Both the position numbers and the translations under genes were made by a program. A stretch of 64,000 nt of DNA from Mauremys mutica (lineage: Eukaryota > Chordata > Testudines > Geoemydidae), in the NCBI RefSeq assembly GCF_020497125.1, contig NC_059079.1:16635553-16699552 (forward strand), read 5' to 3'. Positions 32,823 through 44,500 of this stretch are shown piece by piece; position 1 is the first letter of the stretch, and each line of letters starts with the position of its first letter. The notes under the pieces are model-generated. The model saw nothing but the letters and a program-made list of their open reading frames with translations, ran no database searches and was not told where the DNA came from.

Positions 32823-33455
32823 ATGTCCAACAGCCGGTTCCAGCCTGGGACCTTAATCTGGTCCTTTCCAGACTGGCGGGGCAGCCCTTCAAATCACTGG
32901 CTCTACCTGCTCTACCTATCGTACAAGGTGGTGTTTCTGGTAGCAATAACTTCAGCCAGGAGGGTGTCTGAGCTCAAGGCCCTAACATCAGAGCCTCCTT
33001 ACACTGTGTTCTATAAGGACAAAGTTCAGCTCAGGCCACACCTAGCTTTCCTCTTGAAGGTTGTTTCCCAATTTCACATCAACCAGGACATCTTCCTCCC
33101 AGTCTTCTATCCTAAGCCACACTCAAGTGGCAGGGAGCAGAAGCTTCACTCATTGGATGTCCACAGAGCGCTAACCTACATCAAGAGAATGAAGCCATTC
33201 TAAAAGTCAATTCAACTGTTTGTGGCTATGACAGACAGGATGAAAGGTCTTCCAGTCTCCTCCCAACGATTTTTGTCATGGATCACGTCCTGCATCCGGG
33301 AATACTACACCCTGGCAGGAGCATCTGCCCCTCCGCTCACAGCGTGCTCCACCTGGGCGCAGGTTCCCACCCAGGAAAATATGCAGAGCGCCGACGTGAT
33401 CCTCCATACATGTTTTCATTGCGCATTATGCGATTACCCAGCAGACCAGAGATGA
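32823..33455 (+). pseudogene. DIRS tyrosine recombinase pseudogene
   Basis: The frame at 32,823-33,203 carries VVFLVAITSARRVSELKAL, the box I region with the catalytic Arg, and HSLDVHRALTYIKRM. A second frame (33,222-33,455) continues the domain. At 33,342-33,356 the expected H-x-x-R box II reads A-C-S-T-W, so both conserved residues are changed. The two frames are separated by a stop. In an active DIRS element this enzyme would insert the circular DNA intermediate. This copy is inactive. Confidence 0.75.
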
Positions 33456-33572
33456 TGCAGCCTTCGGTAGAGCCGTGCTCCAATCAGTGCATAACTCCAA
33501 CCCAGCCTCCAGAACTTAGGCTTGGGAGTCACCTGATTGGAATGGACGTGAACAAGCACTTGAAGAAGAAAG

Positions 33573-33875
33573 AACAGTTACTCACCTTCTAATAACCGTT
33601 GTTCTTCGAGATGTGTTGTTCATGTCCATTCCAATACCCACGCTCCTACCCCTCTGTTGGAGTAGCCGGCAAGAAGGAACTGAGGAGGTGGTGTGTCGGC
33701 ATGGCTCTATATTGAGCCCCATGAAGGTGTGACTCCAGGGGGCACCCAGGCCGACACGATGGATGCTGCTATGGGAAAAATCTTCCGGCTGCCGTGCGCG
33801 TGCACACACCTGACTGGAATGGACATGAACAACACATCTCGAAGAATAACAGTTACGAGAAGGCGAGTAACTGTT
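33573..33875. repeat. Terminal palindromic module of DIRS copy 1
   Basis: About 300 bp bounded by its own inverted repeats of roughly 60 bp (aacagttactcacctt ... cttcgagatgtgttgttcat, and its complement at 33,815-33,875). The middle is the inverted copy of the 5' end of the element. The same module ends DIRS copy 2 at 57,251-57,563. Confidence 0.75.
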
Positions 33876-34017
33876 TTTTAGGGTTGGGTTGATCTTGGGT
33901 AAGCTTATTAGCATGTGAATAGGTTCTTTTATTGTTTTTAATAGGGCTTCTTTGTAGTGCTTTTAACTTAAGAATAAAAGAGGCTTGCAAAGAAAGTGCT
34001 GTATGGCAACGTATAAC

Positions 34018-34436
34018 TAAGGCTGCGATGACCTCCATGACTTCAGCCAGTGCTGGCTGGGAGCTGCAGGGTCCCCTGCCACCCGCAGAGGCCGGGGGTG
34101 GCTGGGTACCCCTGCTGCTCACCCCCTGAGCTCCTGGCTGCCGCATGGGGAGGCATGGGGAACCCCTGCAGCTCCTGGCCACAGCAGAAGGTAGGGGGAA
34201 CCCCACAGTTTGGAGCTGCCAATGGAGGGGAGACCCTGGAGCTCCAAGCCCCCATGGGTGGGAGGGGGCCCCTGGAGCTCCCGGCCCATCCACAGCTGCC
34301 CAGGCTCCCCATTTTGTCAACAGATATTTTTAGTAAAAGTCAGGGTCAGGTTACAGGCTTCCATGAATTTTTCATTATTGCTTGTGACCTGTCCATGACT
34401 TTTACTAAAAATATCCGTGACAAAATCTTAGCCTTA
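34018..34436. mobile_element. Non-autonomous hAT-like element, 419 bp
   Basis: Both termini begin TAAGGCT on their own strand. The flanks cgtataac (34,010-34,017) and tgtataac (34,437-34,444) are an 8-bp duplication whose single mismatch is a CpG-to-TpG change. A hairpin is formed by 'tatttttagtaaaagtcagg' at 34,323 and 'catgacttttactaaaaata' at 34,395. There is no coding capacity; the G-rich middle gives spurious open frames. Confidence 0.8.
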
Positions 34437-34449
34437 TGTATAACTATTG

Positions 34450-36080
34450 GCAATTACTCTGTTTATTAGGCTCTGAAGAGACAGCAAGTAGTCCTGGTTA
34501 GGCACATTGTCCCTGCAGGGAATAACACAGAGAAGTTAGGGAACTGTTCAGCCTAGAGAGATGCTGGTCAGAAGGAAAAGAGATGCGTGTCTCCATACAT
34601 GAGAGGTGAGGGCCTGGGGAGCTTGAAGCTTGAGACTGGGTGCCCTTGCTGTACTGGGGGAGTACAGGTGCAGTTGCCCTGAACTGAGACAGTACTATCC
34701 TTAAAATGCTGGCCCCTCTTAGGTGAAACATGGTAGCTCTTTAACAGCAAAGAGCAACATTAAACAGACTGATGCAGGAAGTGAATAATAATATATGCAA
34801 ATAACATTACAAGGGGAACACCAAGGAGGTAAAATGTAATTATTTAAATTGGAATTTGGCCAAGATACTGTCACTAATGCAGCAACTCTTTTGAAAATTG
34901 CCATGGATCTTTAATAAGCATGTATAGTTGGGCTTTAGGTTGCCTTATCCAAAAGACAGCATAGTACTCCAGTACGATACTGGAACATTGTTTCATAACT
35001 GACAAAGGGAGGAAGGCCATCTACTGAATCACCATTTGAGTTTTTCTTTCAACCTTTCCATACTAAGTAGGACCAAAGATAAATTCTGATGAGATCACAA
35101 GGCTTACAATTGTGTACTGCTCAAACCTGTTATGAAACCAATTTCACCCTGATTATACTTTATTGAATATTTTTAAATGCTCATTCTAAAGGAATTTTCC
35201 AACTAAGCCACACACATAGTAGCAACAGACATCTGCATCTGTGTTCAATAGGCTTTTAACTTGATGTGCATAGCTGTTGCACCAACCCCAAAAAATTGTG
35301 AGCATCAAAGAAGGTTTTTTAGTTTCCATTGGATAAAAAAATAAATCTTGAGAAAAATGTTGACATTTGGGACAATATTAAATTATGCACCATCATGGTA
35401 TATGGATTTAATGTGTGTTTCATATTTAGTAAGAAATATTTACTATAGCAATATCTCCTTCATATGGTGTATCCCATCTCTCTCCGTATAAATCCTGTCT
35501 ATGAAAAGGAGCTGTGAAAAATAGAAGACCTTTTATGGAGTAAATAAAGAGCAATTGATGAATCTGAGAGATATGGAAGACATCTTAAGAGTAAAAAAAA
35601 TCCTCATAATTCATATAAAGTGAAGCCACAACTGAAATATGGAGGCCTTTCATCATAAATAGAATGATTCTGTGTTCCACAGATGTTCCCTTTGTCATGT
35701 CTATTTGACAGATTTAAAATAATGTTTCATTCTTTTGTATTAAAATATGACAGAATTCTATCACTTCAGGTTGAGCAGAGCTGTTTGTGTGAGTAGAGAA
35801 CATCTCATGCTGAAGTCATAGGGGACCTTCTGCAATCTGCTTTGCCTCGTTCCCAGAGGGTAAAAAAATATATTCCAAAACTCCTTATTAGTTTGATATT
35901 CGGTCAAAGATTTTTCTTTAACAATGGAAAGATATGATTAGCCTAGGAAGAAAAGTTTTGCTGTACATAGAAAGGATTCTTTTTAAAACTCCAGCTAAAA
36001 CTAAAACAAGGCGGGTTGAAACAGCCTGCTGAGTCTACAGCTATAATATACATTGTATGTACTGGCTTCAAATCCTCATC
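34450..36080. other. Intergenic DNA, nothing recognised
   Basis: A+T-rich sequence without a gene or named repeat. Confidence 0.5.
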
Positions 36081-36368
36081 AGAAGTAAATGAGGCTTTGT
36101 CTACACTTAAAAAGGTTTGCTGGTATAGGTATACTGGTGGAGCTATACTAAGCAAAACCTCCCTAGTGCAGACACAGCTCATAGTGGCAGAACCAGTTCC
36201 CCAAACAAAAAAAGCTATACTGTCAAAAGGATTTTCTATTTGTATAACTGTCTACAGTAGGGCATTTGTCAGCCTAGCTATGTAGGTTAGGGGTGTGATT
36301 TTTTCCCCTCAAACTCCTAACAGACAAAGCTATCCCAGTAAAACTTTCTAGTGTAGACCAGCCCTCAG
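36078..36368. mobile_element. MITE-like element of the 'tgtctacac' type
   Basis: The left end tgaggctttgtctacact and the complement of the right end (tgagggctggtctacact) are near-identical 18-mers in inverted orientation. The interior is non-coding. The target duplication could not be set with confidence, so the superfamily is open. Confidence 0.65.
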
Positions 36369-36374
36369 TAAGGA

Positions 36375-37195
36375 CACTAATTCCAGATAAGCAAAATGGC
36401 TGCAGTGCAGTTATTTTAATATGTTTAGTAAATTAGGTTGAGTCCTGACACATTTCATCCCCAACACATATACCTGTGCTTGTGTGCAAGTCATACCAGG
36501 CAGGGACAATGCATGGGTTAGTAAAGGATGATGAGCAAATCCCATGCAGCCATTACTCTACTCGTCATCCTGTTTGCATGGAAAAGTAGTATACAAGTGG
36601 CCCGTGGCAAGGGATGTGCCTGGAGTTATAGCAAAACCTTAAGATGTACATACTTTGTAGTTTCAGGATACTGTTTCTTTAATTTTGTAATTAAAATTCA
36701 TTATATTCCCTTAAACTGGGATACCGACCTTTTAAACTCAATGTACCCCTACACTGAAAAGTGTAAATGCACTATTTATACTTGGCTTTAAAAGTATCAA
36801 AATCCAGAAAGGAATTATAATGATCTCTTAAATTTAGTTATTCATTCAAACAAGCCTAAATTAAATTGAAGCAGCAAACTATGAGGGAGTGAGGGGAATT
36901 TAGTCTGTCTGGTTGCACAGAAACTCCATCCAAACCTCTTCACCAGGCTATTGTTACAAAGTTTACAACAATCAGAACCTGCTCAGTTCATGTTTAGTCT
37001 CAGTGTTAGCTGCTTATTGGAAATACTAATTTTACAAGTTAACTCTTTAATATATGTCACAAACCCCAGAGTAGGTGTATACTGTAATTAGACCAAAAGC
37101 CATTTCTTACTTTAATAGTAAAAGACATTTTTAATGTAACAATATTTCAGATAAAATATTAATGTTTTATAACAAAACCGATGCAAATATTCATT
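36375..37195. other. Intergenic DNA, nothing recognised
   Basis: No gene or named repeat is seen. Confidence 0.5.
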
Positions 37196-37199
37196 AAAA

Positions 37200-37435
37200 T
37201 TGCAATACTTGGAACACATACAGCACTTTTCACTTTCAAAGTGCTTTACAAACATTTACCAAATAATTCCTCACAACACCTTTGTGAGGAAGGTATTATA
37301 CACCATTTTACAGGTGAGGAAATTGGCAGTGTGTGACTTGCTCAAGACACAAGAGGGGAATCTGTAAACCATAAGACTAGAACTCATGAATTCTTGGCTT
37401 CCAATCCTGTGCTCAGACAGTTGTTACTTTAAATT
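37200..37435 (-). repeat. MIR-type SINE
   Basis: On the + strand one reads 'tcaaagtgctttacaaacat', 'ccattttacaggtgaggaaa' and 'gacttgctcaagacacaaga', followed by 'agaactcatgaattcttggc'. This is the reverse complement of a nearly complete MIR and the best-preserved copy in the window. Confidence 0.85.
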
Positions 37436-37624
37436 TTGTATAAGAACACCAAAAAAGTTGTTCTAATAGGAGGTAGCCTCCATATAATTATTTTGGGTAC
37501 AACAGAATGTGCAGAGGTTTTGCCTTATTTTTAAGTTTGGTGCAACAGCAAGAACCAGTGTAAGTAACACTACATTTCCCAATTCAAGAACTGACCAAAC
37601 ATAGGTTTAATTAATTTATGAGAT

Positions 37625-37740
37625 TATCATCATTAACTATTTATATTGCAATAGCACTTGGGACACCATTCATGGACCAGAGACTCACTGTGCTAGGAAC
37701 TGTGAACAAATCCCCAAAAGGTGAACCCTTTAAACTTTTT
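37625..37740 (-). repeat. L2/MIR-like tail repeat
   Basis: The text 'atttatattgcaatagcact', 'accattcatggaccagagac' and 'tgtgctaggaactgtgaac' is the reverse complement of the tail family at 29,090-29,215. Confidence 0.65.
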
Positions 37741-37744
37741 CTTT

Positions 37745-38505
37745 CTTCTTGCTAATATAATCCATCCTGTTCAGATCAAGAAAAAAGCCTTTAGATCTAG
37801 TACTTGTGTATTTCAACTACTCAAGTAAAAGAAATGAAATATAATTTAAAATGTTGGCACTTAGTGTCCAAAGAAGAATGTATATTTCAAAGTTCTTTTG
37901 GGAATTGTTCCTTGACACAAAACATTATTTGGACCTGATATTTGATGTAAGTTTTCTTTTTATTGTTTTGTCTATTTTAAATTTGATATTACCTACAGAA
38001 ATACATAAAATAAAAAACATGAAAAAAATTGAGCCTGGATTAAGATCATTCAAAACTGGCTATTTAGCAACTTCTTTTCAATAATATAAACTGAATGAAA
38101 GCAAACATTTCTAACTACAAGACCATGAATTCTCTATTCTTGATTTTTTTTAACAGTCCAATTTCACTTGTTTCAGTTTTCCAGTAAATGTCATGTGCAA
38201 AGGGAAAAATGGGGTTGTGCCCTTTTTTGCTTTTTTATGATAAAGGCTTGAATTTTTTTTCTGCTGTTTTTTTTTCTTAAGCCTTAAAAGGATGTAAATT
38301 CTTATTTCCTTTTTGGTGGTGAACTTCTTGGATGACTCAGATTTGTATAGGAAACTTCCTCAGACAATAACTGAATGGGTAGAGATATTAAATATTTTCA
38401 AAAGTCTCCCAAGTGTTTGAAATAGGTATAAACATTAAAAAAAACAAACCCACAATTTTAAGCAGTCTGGATAACCATGTCCTGTCTACTAATAAGGTTT
38501 CATTT
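37745..38505. other. Intergenic DNA, nothing recognised
   Basis: A+T-rich, with several T and A homopolymer runs. No gene is seen. Confidence 0.5.
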
Positions 38506-38509
38506 CCTT

Positions 38510-38805
38510 TGGCCATGTCTACACAGGGAGTTAGCACGCAAAAAGCCAAAGAGTGAATCTACAGTGCATCACCTTGCTGTGTAATGTCCTGTGTGGACAC
38601 TAGTATAGTTTAGTGAAGGTCCTGGAGTGTGGTTTAGCAACTATGCTTTCAAACAGTAGTATGCTAACCCACACTCCAGGACTTTCACCTTGCTACTCTG
38701 TTTTTAAGGATGTCCACATGGGGCTTTACTGTGCTGCAAGCTGATGCGCTGTAGATTCCCACCTTGGCTTGCCCTGCAATAACTCGCCACATCTATGAGC
38801 CTTTT
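38510..38805. mobile_element. Palindromic MITE with central hairpin
   Basis: The left end 'ggccatgtctacacaggg' starts a roughly 300-bp element whose centre is a strong hairpin. 'gtcctggagtgtggtttagc' (38,621-38,640) pairs with 'gctaacccacactccaggac' (38,665-38,684). Further inverted text lies outside it (gtgtggaca / tgtccacatg). It is a turtle-type non-autonomous DNA element. Confidence 0.65.
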
Positions 38806-40019
38806 TTACCATTGTCATAACTATACTAGTTCCTCCACTGTCCATGGAGTCTGTCACAAAGTCTCGATTTCTAAAGTAAAAAGGAAAATATTTTCAAAGA
38901 GAATCTCCACAAAATGTTCAGACCTGCTGCTCTAGAAATCAGAAAGAAGAAAAAAGGGCACAAACCTATTTTTCCCCTTGGCACATCACCTTTAAAGTAA
39001 AACTATAAGAAACAACTAAAATTTGACTTTTGTTTTAAAAAAAAAAATCAGGTCAAGCAGAAGCAAGGGTATGGGTGAAATGTTTGAGGGGGAAAAAAAA
39101 AAGAGAGAGATGAGGGCTGTGGCCTACTTTGCATGTGCTGATTTGAACTACACATGGTGGGTACCACCTAGTGGAGACAGGGAGGACTCTTCATCTTGCA
39201 TTTATTACCTGTATCCCTGCTCCTGTACAGCAGGGTGCTTCCCGCCCAAAGGCGATGCTCCGCCTCCCGGGCCAGAGTCAGCACCTGAGCTGTTTCTGTC
39301 CCTTTGCAACTAGGAATGTAACTAGCGGTTACAAAAGTTAACGGGTTAAAGGATGAAGATTATATCGTTTAACGGGTGAGCTGTTGACCAAGGTCTCTCG
39401 GGCTGGGCTGGCGCAGCCGGAGCCGGGACCCCTCTGGCCAATGGTGAAGGTCCGGTAACCGATACACCTAAGGCTCAGGTTGAACTTTCACATCGCTCTC
39501 TGCCACCCGCGTGCTCCCGGCTGGAGCTTTCCCCGGGCTCTCTCGCGTGTTGTTCTCTGAAAGCCCAGCCCGGGGAGGCGAGCGGCCACGTGGGACTCGC
39601 AGCTGCCAGGTGCCCGCCGGGCTCCATCCGTCTCTCGCAGCCGGCTGCGGGGAAAAGCTTGAGCGCGGGGCCGAGCAGGCGGCGCACCCGCCCGCCGTGG
39701 GCGACCCCACGAGCTCCCCGGGCTGGCTGAGCCCGCGGCAGGCTCTCGGGGGGGGGAGGGGGCCCAGTCCAGAGTCACTCCGAGATGCTGCGCGCTTCGC
39801 GCCACTTCTTTCCGAAGCTCCGCCCTCCCCCAGCCACCAGGCTGCCAGGCCGCGCCGTCCGCGGCTGGGCTCGGGCCGTTACCGCGCCCCACACACCACC
39901 CCCGCTCCACTCCGAGAGCCGTTAAGTTCCCCGGGTCTATTTGAATACCGTCATAGGCATAATCAGCTCGCGCAAGACGCTGATTGGTTGATCTTCTCGC
40001 GCTGTTATTGGCGGAGGCG

Positions 40020-40561
40020 GCAAAGGGTGGGGGGGTTGAGTCGGTGTGTCAGGACCTGCTCACTTTCCTTGGAAAAGGAGGGGGGCAGGCATCCATGTAC
40101 GATGGTTTAACCCGTCCCATCCCCTTCCCAGGCTCGAGCCCTCTGGCCAGGCCTCTACCGCCGCACGCGCGCGCCCCGCCAGGACCCCGCGGGCTGGCCC
40201 AGATATTGCCTGAGTCTAGGAGACAGACAGTTGTGCTGGGGTTCCTAGCGCGCCCCATAATGCGGCCTACCGCGCCTACCAGATTTTTGTGAGGAGACGA
40301 AGCTCTGCTGGCCGCTGCTACCCTTTCAGTCCCGAGGGGCCTGGAGGGATTTCTCTGCTGGCGTTTAATGAGGAAGGCCGCACACGCCCTGGCGCGAGGG
40401 GGCAGGTGTCGGGTCCTGGGGCCAGGGAAAACCCGCCAACTTTCCCGTTGTGGGGAGCGCGGGACTGGGGCGCCCTGTAGTCTCCATAGCAACCAGGGAG
40501 GGTGATTCTAGGAGAGCGTGCCCCCTCCCGGCGGCACCGGGGCCAAGCGAAGATGTAGCGG
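40020..40561 (+). other. USP1: Probable non-coding first exon region of USP1
   Basis: In mammals USP1 has an untranslated first exon inside the CpG island. A good donor (gcgg followed by gtgaggag) occurs at 40,561/40,562, and an acceptor with a pyrimidine tract (gcagctttctgtctag) ends at 41,324. The transcription start cannot be read from the sequence; the NF-Y boxes suggest it lies after about 40,020. Confidence 0.4.
40480..40493 (+). promoter_or_regulatory. RFX-type X-box
   Basis: GTCTCCATAGCAAC matches the palindromic X-box (GTNRCC, spacer, RGYAAC) bound by RFX factors with one deviation in the first half. It lies inside the USP1 CpG island, upstream of the proposed exon 1 donor. Confidence 0.55.
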
Positions 40562-41368
40562 GTGAGGAGACGCGGCGCCGGCAGGGACCCTCCCCTCCAG
40601 GAGTCCGGGGGACTCGCCCCGTCCCTTGCGGGTCAGGAGCGGGGGGAGGGAGAGGGCGCCTCCCCTCACTCTGGGGCCGCTGGAGTTTGGGGGTTTCCCC
40701 TCCCGCCTCAGTCTGTGATTCCTTCCCGGGGACACGCTCCAGCAGCTCTTGCGGTCGCGGTCACCCTCCCCGGGAGGGGGGAGGGAACGGCTGGAATAAA
40801 GGGCTTAGTCCGCTCTAGTCTCACTAACTGCTGCGCCGGGGGCCCGGCGGGTACCAAGTGGCGCGGGGGAGCGGCCGGCGTCCCACGTCCCGGCCAAACC
40901 CCGCTGCCGGCTCCGGTTGTTGATGCTATCGCTGGGCGGGCTTCCCCCCCCCACAGCCCTGCTCTCCAGGGCGGGTCAGGCAGGCTCCAGCCCAGCCATT
41001 CCTCGGCCTCCCTGCTGGAAACGCCACACGGGCACCAGGTGGGGTAGCCCGTGTGTGCTGTGAGGTGGGCCCGAGCTTCTACACTAGCCTGAAACGTCAG
41101 CGCAGCCCCTGGACGCAGCCAGGAGAGACGACCTGGTTTTGGTCGTGACCCACCCCCGCCTAGATTCCGATCGCTGAAGGGGAAACGGCTCTTGCCCTGA
41201 GCCACGCGGGCCACTAGAAAGTACTGTCATGAACGTCTGTTGCATGCATGGCCGCTTCCCATAATAAAAGTAAACGTAACATGTATTTGACAGGTGTTAC
41301 TGCCGATTGCAGCTTTCTGTCTAGGGTGATCTTATTCCCCGTCCCCATTATTTGTGAGTAAGGAAAAA

Positions 41369-41538
41369 ATGCCAGGTGTATTACCGACTGACGCTACTGG
41401 GCTTTTGAGAGGTAGCCCGTCAAAGAAAAACAGACTTTCCCTGAAGCTTTTCCAAAAAAAGGAAACGAAAAGAGCACTGGATTTTACAGATTCACAAGAA
41501 AATGAACAAAAGAGTTCAGAATACAGAGAGTCACAAAT
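41369..41538 (+). CDS. USP1: USP1 coding exon 1
   Basis: Residues 1-56 plus two bases of codon 57. It holds the conserved basic tract GSPSKKNRLSLK and KRALDFTDSQEN. The donor is caaat|gtatgt. The upstream in-frame GTG and codons before the ATG are 5' UTR. Confidence 0.93.
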
Positions 41539-44500
41539 GTATGTAAGAGTTTGTTTAAGATTTTCTGATTATGACCTGGTCAATGCTAAACATTCTAAGT
41601 AGTATTTTTTTTTATATGAGAAATAGTTTGTTTAATAATGGACAAGTGGGAGTAAAAAACGTCTTAATAAATGGATGTCTTATCAACCTGGCTCTTGAAA
41701 ACTAAACTGTTCTGCTTGATGCACTGCTCCAATAGAGAATAAATTTCACAAAGCAAGTTATAATGGAATGCTTGAGTCAGTTTCATCTAACTGAACTGAT
41801 TTTGGTATTTGAAACCTAATTTAAGAAAATGAGAGGTGACTGAGTTTACACTTATTATGGATGTTAACCTTGCCTGTAGAATGTCTAACTTGTGGAGAAT
41901 GTGATCAATACACTAAGCTAATAGATGCTACTTATAAAGATTTACGTACCAAATTATTTAAAAAAAAGGATATTCTGGCTTTAAAGAATTTGCAAACCAC
42001 AAACCTGTTTTTCAAAATGAGATTTAAGTGAGACTTAGTGCCTGGGAAAGGTTCTGGATTTTAAAGTTCCATTTCTAGTACTTGTACAAGCATCGGCAGT
42101 TCCAATACTACCTTTCTTCCATTACATTTCACCGGTGTCCCTCAATTCCAGAATGAGGCTTCCAGCTCACTTCATACCAGATAATGAAGAGGGTTAGATG
42201 GGAAAAAGAGAATTACTCAAGCACATTAAATTACAAATGCACTGATGACCATTTAAGCCTTTGTTTTATTACACCAGTGCAATGTGTTACCAGTCTAATG
42301 CTTCTACACTAGCTTCTCTACATAATGGATTGAGTCTTGCCCTTGGGTTTGTGTGCAAGAATTTCCGATGATAATCATTTGGCGATGGGAAGGGGAAGGT
42401 TAGAATGGAAAGTATACACGGTGGCATTTTTTGCTTAGTGCTGCAGTAGTGAAGTCTGAATAACTCAAATGTTATAGAAAAACTTGTAGGGTTTTTTCCA
42501 TATTGGGTTGAAGGACTTCAGAAGAAACTGTCTGGCCAGGTGTAGTGCCCTACCAAATTCACAGTCCATTTTGTTCAATTTCAGAGTCATAGGATTTTAA
42601 AAATAATAAATTTCATGATTTCAGTTATTTAAATCTAAAATGTCATGGTGTTGTAACTGTAGGGGTCCTGATCTAAACAGGGGCTGTGATGGGGGAGTTT
42701 GCAAGGTTATTATAGGGGGGTCATGGTACTCTTGCACTGCTGCTGGTGGCAGTGCTGCCTTCAGAGCTGGGCAGGCAGAGAGCAGCAGCTGCTGGCTGGG
42801 AACCCAGCTCTGAAGGCAGTGCTGCCAGCAGCAGCGTGGAAGTAAGAATGACATGGTATGGTATTGCCACTCTTACTTCTGCGCTGCTGCTGATTGGGTG
42901 CTGCCTTCAGAGCTGGGTGCCTAGTCACCGCTCTCCAGCCACCCAGCTCTGAAGGCAGCACAGAAATAAGTGGCCATTCTGTGACCCCTTACAATAATCT
43001 TGCAAACCCTTCCCCCATCCCCACAATGCCCTTTGGGTTGGGACCTCCAATTTGAGAAATGCTGGTGAAATCTGTATAGTATAGCGTAAAAGTATACAAA
43101 ACACCAGCTTTCATGGGGGAGACCAGACTTCACAGTCCATGATGCGTTTTTCATGGCTGTGAATTTGGTAGGGCCCTACACATGGGTATTGTACTATTTC
43201 TGGAATATCTGTGTGCTTATTGCAAACCTTTTTGCATAAATTCCTAGAAAATACTGTTTCTGTTGAGTGGTTCCATCTTTGAGCATACAGCATAGCATGA
43301 GCTTCAAAAACTGATAGTTTTGGTACCATCTGTGATCTGTTGACAGTATAAAAAGATTAAAAATCTGTCCCTTACACTACTATATAAAATTAAAGGTATT
43401 TAGCTACCCAACTCCCTTTAAAAATCCAGCCCCAAGTGTTAAAAGAAGTTAATGATGTGAAGGACAAACACTTCAAAAGGTCAAGATGTATATGCATGTG
43501 TTCTAAAATTAAAAAAAAAAAAGCCTTGCTTTCTATTACGTACTCTCTTCTCTGTTTAATAGTGATCAGGTTGTTCCTGCAGCACAGCCTCCTTCACCCA
43601 TTAGTTGTGAGAAAAAAGACAACATGCTGCCTTTTGTGGGCTTGAACAATCTTGGCAATACTTGTTACCTTAACAGCATACTTCAGGTAAATTCATATTT
43701 GGGGGATTTGAAAAGATATTTGCGTTGTCGTTAAACCTTTTATACAAACACTTTAGACTCCTAGTTTGACAAAGTATTGGGTAAAAATGGGATTGAAGGG
43801 AGATACCACACAGTCAAGGCAGCCAATGGTGCACATATATCTATATCTACTCCTGCTCACTTGCAGGAGTAATTGTTTTATAAAGAAATTACTGCGTTGC
43901 CCTAAGGTTTGCTCCCAGGATTGGGCATGAGTTGGCTAAACTTGTTCTCTGACCACACCACTTTCCTCGTTTTGCATCATTGTGCCAAGTTAGGTGCACG
44001 AGTGGAGGCAGAACTTGGTGGTGTAAATCCCTTTGTATTCTGCAGAGGGATGCAGATTGCCCTTTAATTTAATAAAGCAGAGTTCCATCTAACACTAATA
44101 GTTGGAATATTCTAGGAGATACTATCAAGAAGTTGAAACTCACAATTTTATTATTTTGGTTTCCCAATTTTTCCCAATTTATGAAATTAAAAAAATAACT
44201 AATTTGAATCTCTTTTAAAACTGAAGCACTCCCCTGCAACGTTGGAAACTCAGTATCTTTGTACTAGTGCAGGAAACCAGAAAGACAAACTGCTGACTAG
44301 TCATTTCTCTACACAAGTGTAAAAAGTGTAGTAAAGTGAAAAAATAAACAGATTAGTTTACTTTTCAGTCATTCATGTTAACTGACTTATCATCTATCCC
44401 TTTAATCACTTGGGTGGAATTTTTAAGTGCCTTAGGGAGTCAGTTGCCCAATTCTTATTAAATTTTGAAGCTTTAAAATCACAGGAAGTTGGACATCTGA

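Larger units (their letters stand above)
31345..33875 (+). mobile_element. Internally deleted DIRS-type retrotransposon, copy 1
   Basis: The left end (31,345-31,540: cttcgagagcttgttcatgc ... ctcagttccttctt) is repeated in inverted orientation at 33,640-33,850, giving long inverted termini of about 200 bp as in DIRS elements. Between them lie a gag-like region and the tyrosine recombinase. The reverse transcriptase and RNase H present in the copy at 57,251 are missing, so the centre was deleted. No target duplication is expected for this class. Confidence 0.8.
39370..41220 (+). promoter_or_regulatory. USP1: USP1 CpG-island promoter
   Basis: This 1.85-kb G+C- and CpG-rich block ends just before the first coding exon of USP1. 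It lacks a TATA box. Inverted CCAAT boxes (ATTGG) lie at 39,983-39,987 and 40,007-40,011, with an E2F-like ttctcgcgc between them (39,994-40,002). A TTTGAA element lies at about 39,940. NF-Y boxes near a TTTGAA element are typical of cell-cycle genes controlled by DREAM/MuvB, and USP1 is cell-cycle regulated. The link is inference. Open frames across the island are not genes. Confidence 0.8.

Noticed and set aside
39488..41214. Open frames up to 199 codons in the USP1 CpG island
   Set aside because: Low-complexity products on both strands with no domain; the region is promoter and 5' UTR.
41354..41368. In-frame GTG and codons upstream of the USP1 ATG
   Set aside because: The conserved USP1 N-terminus begins at the ATG at 41,369; the upstream codons are 5' UTR.
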